Positions 43,293 through 49,179 of a stretch of 49,179 nt of DNA are shown here, piece after piece; within the stretch, counting starts at the first letter, position 1, and each line of letters opens with the position of its first letter. The translations under genes and the position numbers were made by a program. Source of the DNA: an uncultured Bacteroidales bacterium (GTDB lineage Bacteria; Bacteroidota; Bacteroidia; Bacteroidales; UBA932); contig CALVDT010000098.1 in NCBI GenBank assembly GCA_944326385.1, positions 1 through 49,179 of the forward strand, written 5' to 3'. The notes beneath the pieces are model-generated. The model made no database searches. It was not told the origin of the DNA and worked only from the letters and a program-made list of their open reading frames with translations.

Positions 43293-45518
43293 TTACAGGT
43301 CTGTCCTTACGACACTCTGTATTCCTTCTATCTTGTTGAGTCTTCTTATAAGGCGTTCAAGATCGTCCTTGTCATGGACATACAGGTCAATATAACCGTC
43401 AAACACCTCGTCTTCAGTATTCAGATACATTCTTCTCATGTTCACATTCATGACAAGGGAAATGTATCTGGATATCTCGTTTATGATGCCTATCCTGTCG
43501 TAGCCCTTGAGGGAAAGCCTTACCAGGAATGACTGGTCCACATCCTGTTCCCACTGGGTCTTGACAATCCTGTCACCGTGTTTTGCGGCTATGCTGTTCG
43601 CCACGCTGCAGGATTTCTTGTGCACGGTGATGGTGCCGTCGGATGCCAGGAAGCCCACGACGCTGTCACCCGGGATAGGGTTGCAGCAATTGGCTATGAC
43701 ATATTTGTAAGTGCCGTCGGACTTGTCATTGATTACATACTTGCCGTCTTTCTTGTCCTTGCTCTTGAACCACGGGAATGACCATTTTCCTTGCTTGTCG
43801 TCCTGTTTCTTCAGAATCTCTTCCAGATTGCCGAGTTTCAGGATCCCGGCCCCTATCCTGAAGAACAGTTCATCGCGTTCTCCCTCGAAAATCTCGTACC
43901 CGTCGAGAAGACGTGCTATTATCTTGTCCGTCATCTTGAAGCCCAGGGCATTGAGCTGTTCTTCAAGCATCTTCTTCCCGACCCGGACGCTTTCCTGTCT
44001 TTCTCCCTTGAAATAGTCAATGACGATGTTCCTGGCCTTCCTGGTGGTCAGGAACTGCAGCCATGCCCGTTTAGGCTTTTCGTTTTCAGCGGTGATTATC
44101 TCGACCTGGTCACCTGACTTGAGCACGTATGCAAGCGGTACGAGTTTCATGTTGACTTTCGCTGCAATAGCCTTGTTCCCTATCTCTGTATGGATAAGAT
44201 ATGCGAAATCCAGGGCTGTGGCTCCTTTTTCGATGCTTTTCTGCTCGCCTTTCGGTGTGAACACGAAAATGTCGGATGTCAGGAGGTCGTTGTGGATGAT
44301 GTCCAGCAGGTCGAGTGCGTTGACGTCAGGGTTCACAAGTATCTCCTTCACCTTGCTTATCCATTTGTCCATCTCGCTCTCGTTCTCGCTGACGAATCCG
44401 TCTTTCTTGTAGGCCCAATGCGCTGCGATACCTTTCTCGGCTATGTCATTCATCCTTGTCGTCCTTATCTGGACCTCGATCCAGATGCCTGCATGGCTCA
44501 TGACCGTACAGTGCAGGGCCTCATAGCCGTTGTTCTTAGGATGCTTCACCCAGTCGCGTATCCTGTCGCTCTTGTATTTGTATATGCCTGTGATTATGGA
44601 GAACACATGATAGCACTGGTCTCTTTCCATGTCCTTGGTGCAGCCTGGTCCGGGATTGAAGATGATCCTGACAGCATAGAGATCGTATATCTGTTCGAAG
44701 GTGATGTTCTTCGTCACTATCTTGTGCCAGATGGAATACGGGGTCTTGACCCTTTTCTTTATGATGAAATCGAAGCCGGCCTTCTTCAGAGCCTCGTCTA
44801 TCGGTTTTATGAATTCGTTTATTTCCTTTTCCTTGTCGGAAATATTCCTGTTTATCTTCTCGGTAATCTCGTTGAAGGCTTCCGGTTCCTTGTAGCGGAG
44901 CCATATGTCCTCCATTTCGGATTTCACTTCATAGAGGCCGAGCCTGTGCGCCAGCGGGATGAAGATGAACATGGTCTCGGACAGTATCTTGTCCCTTTTG
45001 TATTCCGGCATGAACTCTATTGTGCGGCAGTTGTGAAGCCTGTCAGCGAGCTTTATCAGGACAACCCTGACATCGTCATTGAGAGTCAGCAGGATACGTT
45101 TGAAATTCTCTGCCTGTATGCTTTTCTTCTCGGCTTTGTCCTCATTGTCAAGGACGGTCTTGATCTTTGTCAGGCCGTCCACGAGAGAGGCTATCTTCTC
45201 ACCGAAGAGGTTGCTGATGTCTTCGACTGTGTATTCCGTGTCTTCCACTACATCGTGCAGAAGTGCCGCTGCTATGGACTTGTAACCCAGACCGATATTG
45301 CTTACCACAATCTTGGCCACTGCTATCGGGTGCAGGATGTACGGCTCTCCGGAACGCCTTCTGACCCCCTTGTGCGCTTCATTTGCAAAGTCGAACGCTT
45401 TCTGCACTATGTCGAGTTCCTTCTGGTTTGCGCAGCGTTTCCTTGCCGCCTCCTTGAGATCGGCATAATCCCGTGCTATGATGTCAAAATCTTCTTTCGT
45501 GAATTCAGATACAGGCAT
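43293..45518 (-). CDS. rsh: Bifunctional (p)ppGpp synthetase/hydrolase, RelA/SpoT homologue
   Basis: Makes and breaks the stringent-response alarmone. 741 residues from ATG 45518 (MPVSEFTKEDFDIIARDYAD). The HD hydrolase has RRSGEPYILHPIAVAKIVV and ALLHDVVEDTEYT. The synthetase has RVKTPYSIWHKIV, FEQIYDLYAVRIIF and HPKNNGYEALHCTVM. After these come the helical region, TGS domain (IFVFTPKGEQKSIEKGATAL then DFAYLIHTEIGNKAIAAKV), a zinc-finger/CC segment (VIANCCNPIPGDSVVGFL) and a C-terminal ACT domain. Both catalytic parts look intact. It lies 19 bases after the YihY gene and 57 before the Ig-like lipoprotein gene. Confidence 0.95.
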   Translation of the reverse strand: MPVSEFTKEDFDIIARDYADLKEAARKRCANQKELDIVQKAFDFANEAHKGVRRRSGEPYILHPIAVAKIVVSNIGLGYKSIAAALLHDVVEDTEYTVEDISNLFGEKIASLVDGLTKIKTVLDNEDKAEKKSIQAENFKRILLTLNDDVRVVLIKLADRLHNCRTIEFMPEYKRDKILSETMFIFIPLAHRLGLYEVKSEMEDIWLRYKEPEAFNEITEKINRNISDKEKEINEFIKPIDEALKKAGFDFIIKKRVKTPYSIWHKIVTKNITFEQIYDLYAVRIIFNPGPGCTKDMERDQCYHVFSIITGIYKYKSDRIRDWVKHPKNNGYEALHCTVMSHAGIWIEVQIRTTRMNDIAEKGIAAHWAYKKDGFVSENESEMDKWISKVKEILVNPDVNALDLLDIIHNDLLTSDIFVFTPKGEQKSIEKGATALDFAYLIHTEIGNKAIAAKVNMKLVPLAYVLKSGDQVEIITAENEKPKRAWLQFLTTRKARNIVIDYFKGERQESVRVGKKMLEEQLNALGFKMTDKIIARLLDGYEIFEGERDELFFRIGAGILKLGNLEEILKKQDDKQGKWSFPWFKSKDKKDGKYVINDKSDGTYKYVIANCCNPIPGDSVVGFLASDGTITVHKKSCSVANSIAAKHGDRIVKTQWEQDVDQSFLVRLSLKGYDRIGIINEISRYISLVMNVNMRRMYLNTEDEVFDGYIDLYVHDKDDLERLIRRLNKIEGIQSVVRTDL

Positions 45519-45537
45519 ATTACAGGTTTTATCTTGG

Positions 45538-46452
45538 TTATTCAATATTATAATTGTCGACGTGCTGGTAGGCATAGGAAAGTTCAGCTCCGAAGAGGAT
45601 GATGAACCATCCGAAATTCATCCAGAACATGAAGAGAGGTATCGCGGCAAATGCCCCGTATACCATGTTCAGCCTTGAGACGAAAAGCTGAGTCTCAAGA
45701 TACAGGTACTGCAGGACAGTGAATGCCAGTGCGGATATGAATGCCGCTCTCAATGCATTCGAATATATGACCTTATAGTTCGGTATGAATTTGTACATGG
45801 CGGAGAACGTCAATGTCGCCACTATATAGAACAGCACCCATGACGCTATGGAGTCGAAGTTTGCCACACCGATCCCTATGCCCTTCAGCATGTTTGTATA
45901 GACTATCGAACCGGAGAAGAAAAGCATGATGACAAAGGGGGCGATGAACAGGATGGCGATGTAGAACGAGATGCGTTTGAAAATGTTCCTGGATTTCTTC
46001 ACCCTCCAGACATTGTTGAACACCCTTTCCACGGAAATCATCATCCAGAATATCAGCCAGACGAACAGCAATGCGCTTATCAGCCCCACAGTACTGGACT
46101 GGGCGGTGTTTATGATGTTGTCGGCGAATCCGAGAACCATGTCGATGGTCTCCTGCGAGTTGTTGAAATACTCATACAGCAGCCTTTCGAGTCTGTCCGA
46201 CAGTCCCAGACCTCCCGTTATGGCGAACACTACCGCTATGAACGGCACCACGGACATGGTCCCGAAGAAACTCAGTGCCACCGCCTGGAAGCCGATGCGT
46301 TCGGCCGAAAAGGTCTTTATGGTGATTATCAGCACCTTGAGGTATTTTATGCTTCTGGCCTTGGCACGTGAAAAATCCTCGATATCCAGATTCCAGATAT
46401 CTTCAGTCAGGAAACGTTTCACTCGTCTGAATATTTCAAGAGGATTCTTCAT
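45538..46452 (-). CDS. YihY/BrkB-family inner-membrane protein
   Basis: 304 residues with six predicted membrane helices starting around residue 45 (SFFGTMSVVPFIAVVFAIT). Family marks are AERIGFQAVALSFFGTMSVV, NIINTAQSSTVGLISALLFV, VERVFNNVWRVKKSRN (the N-x-I/V-W motif) and a late helix FAAIPLFMFWMNFGWFIILF. Once misannotated as ribonuclease BN; the true role is unknown, with links to envelope or lipid functions. It is flanked by a thioesterase gene (15 bases upstream) and the stringent-response gene. Confidence 0.88.
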   Translation of the reverse strand: MKNPLEIFRRVKRFLTEDIWNLDIEDFSRAKARSIKYLKVLIITIKTFSAERIGFQAVALSFFGTMSVVPFIAVVFAITGGLGLSDRLERLLYEYFNNSQETIDMVLGFADNIINTAQSSTVGLISALLFVWLIFWMMISVERVFNNVWRVKKSRNIFKRISFYIAILFIAPFVIMLFFSGSIVYTNMLKGIGIGVANFDSIASWVLFYIVATLTFSAMYKFIPNYKVIYSNALRAAFISALAFTVLQYLYLETQLFVSRLNMVYGAFAAIPLFMFWMNFGWFIILFGAELSYAYQHVDNYNIE

Positions 46453-46467
46453 CTGCCTTCACTCAAG

Positions 46468-46839
46468 TCATTTATCCCCGGAAAGTCGTGACATGAACCT
46501 TTCCGGATCGATTATGAACCTTTCGTGCAGGCCTTCACCGATCAGACCGTCACCGTCGGAGACTTCCACCTTGAAAGTCAGCCTGCGCCCGTCGATGCCG
46601 GTAATTTCAGCTGATGATTGCAAGGAAGTTCCGGCAAGACATGCCCTCAGATGCGAGATCTCCACTTTTGTCCCGACCGTGTCGGCTCCTTGCTCCTTGG
46701 CGAGGTTGAATGCGGTCTTTTCCATAAGAGTGATCATGGATGGGGTAGAGTAGACGGGAAGTCCTCCCGAACCGATCTTGTCGGCAGTCTCCTGTTCCGA
46801 CACTTCATGTCTGCAAACGTATCTGTCTCCGATTTTCAT
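46468..46839 (-). CDS. Hotdog-fold thioesterase (fluoroacetyl-CoA thioesterase-like)
   Basis: 123 residues of single hotdog domain, FlK/YiiD-like thioesterase group. The catalytic pattern is VYSTPSMITLMEKTAFNLAK (with the S/T and E of the family), followed by VGTKVEISHLRACLAGTSLQ, where the histidine completes the site, and LTFKVEVSDGDGLIGEGLHE. It probably hydrolyses a small acyl-CoA; the substrate is unknown. It lies 48 bases after ligA and 15 before the YihY gene on the same strand. Confidence 0.82.
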   Translation of the reverse strand: MKIGDRYVCRHEVSEQETADKIGSGGLPVYSTPSMITLMEKTAFNLAKEQGADTVGTKVEISHLRACLAGTSLQSSAEITGIDGRRLTFKVEVSDGDGLIGEGLHERFIIDPERFMSRLSGDK

Positions 46840-46887
46840 GATAAATCTGTTTTATGGTCAATCAAATTGTCCTCCGGTGCCGTCATC

Positions 46888-48975
<2,088 letters not shown>

Positions 48976-48978
48976 CTA

Positions 48979-49001
48979 CAAAAATACGATTTTTTCGTAT
49001 T
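48979..49001 (-). promoter_or_regulatory. ligA promoter overlapped by a palindrome
   Basis: The -7 element TATTTTTG (48986-48979, minus strand) lies partly inside AATACGA-TTTTT-TCGTATT (48983-49001), a perfect 7-base inverted repeat. A bound repressor there would cover the ligA start. The divergent plus-strand promoter lies about 30 bases away. Confidence 0.45.
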
Positions 49002-49002
49002 A

Positions 49003-49179
49003 TTTGAGATGTATTTGATGGGGATTTTATATTTTTGCAGTCGGTTTTGACTATCAATACTTCGGTAAATTTTAACCGAAAATTTTAAAATTTAACAATC
49101 GAGTCGGATAAGGCCGGCTCAAACCCTATAAAAGTTCATTGAAATATTGTCAACAGATGAATCTACAAGCAGCAGTAAT
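49003..49179 (+). promoter_or_regulatory. Strong promoter and probable rRNA-operon leader
   Basis: TTTG (49003-49006), then TATTTTTG (49030-49037) followed by CAG. The transcript would start near 49044. The leader contains GTTCATTGAAATATTG at about 49132-49147, close to the boxA-like GTTCTTTGACATATTG that I recall before Bacteroides 16S genes. The ATG at 49157 (MNLQAAV up to the edge) could instead begin a protein, but the long AT-rich leader and the boxA-like sequence favour an rRNA operon just past the window. Confidence 0.4.

Noticed and set aside
44190-45602. A 470-codon open frame opposite the (p)ppGpp synthetase
   Set aside because: Same shadow effect; the minus-strand frame has intact HD, synthetase, TGS and ACT parts.

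Overview
This window comes from a Bacteroidales chromosome, probably a gut-type member. Three lines of evidence support this. Almost every transcription start region carries the Bacteroidetes promoter form (TTTG, about 20 bases, then TAnnTTTG), and ribosome binding sites are mostly absent or weak. The protein set is typical: a ~286-residue primary sigma factor, SecA with a C-terminal zinc motif, bactofilin, a Wzi-type capsule protein, and HtrA, FtsH and RsfS in Bacteroidetes form. The gene order and mid-range GC do not settle the genus; a Rikenellaceae-like or related uncultured lineage is a guess. Most of the window is compact housekeeping DNA.

Layout. (1) 1-2233: a cation/proton antiporter behind a repeated promoter module. 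(2) 2234-3781: a small accessory pocket next to tRNA-Gln, holding a truncated tyrosine recombinase, a HicAB toxin-antitoxin pair and a palindromic element. (3) 3872-6241: minus-strand genes for a DedA/YqaA-like membrane protein, TadA, a secreted NucA-type nuclease and a DEDDh exonuclease. (4) 6242-8390: an intergenic stretch with a second site of the promoter repeat, a frameshifted acetyltransferase and an aminotransferase. (5) 8493-12521: secA, bactofilin, a ~128-base inverted-repeat element and the SRP RNA. (6) 12588-18636: cytidine deaminase and mnmA (divergent), a flavoprotein, tRNA-Thr, then dnaN-exonuclease-FAH-like protein on the minus strand. (7) 18792-24696: HtrA protease, then rpoD-argS-YgiQ behind an attenuator-like leader. 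(8) 24771-29158: an acidic-tailed conserved protein, a ClC channel and Tex. (9) 29181-33041: Wzi, a UDP-glucuronate epimerase and UDP-glucose dehydrogenase, a small polysaccharide-precursor cluster. (10) 33042-39201: birA, then rsfS-ftsH-cdsA and psd-CNNM/CorC. (11) 39131-48951: a seven-gene minus-strand cluster of ligA, thioesterase, YihY, Rsh, Ig-like lipoprotein, outer-membrane barrel and ispG. (12) The right edge has a strong plus-strand promoter and a leader that looks like the start of an rRNA operon.

How the genes fit together. Envelope and membrane work dominates: SecA, HtrA, FtsH, CdsA/Psd, the outer-membrane barrel with its lipoprotein, and Wzi/Ugd. These are mixed with replication and repair (DnaN, exonucleases, LigA), tRNA maturation and charging (TadA, MnmA, ArgS) and the stringent response (Rsh).

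No convincing new defence system, CRISPR array, intact transposon or biosynthetic cluster is present. The most unusual signals are non-coding or sit in odd versions of known proteins. They are the mutually exclusive hairpins whose terminator form abuts the rpoD start codon, the promoter-embedded repeat family, two large palindromic intergenic elements, a relic integration site at tRNA-Gln, a large insertion in MnmA, an intermediate-size IspG, and a catalytically degenerate FAH-fold protein co-transcribed with dnaN.
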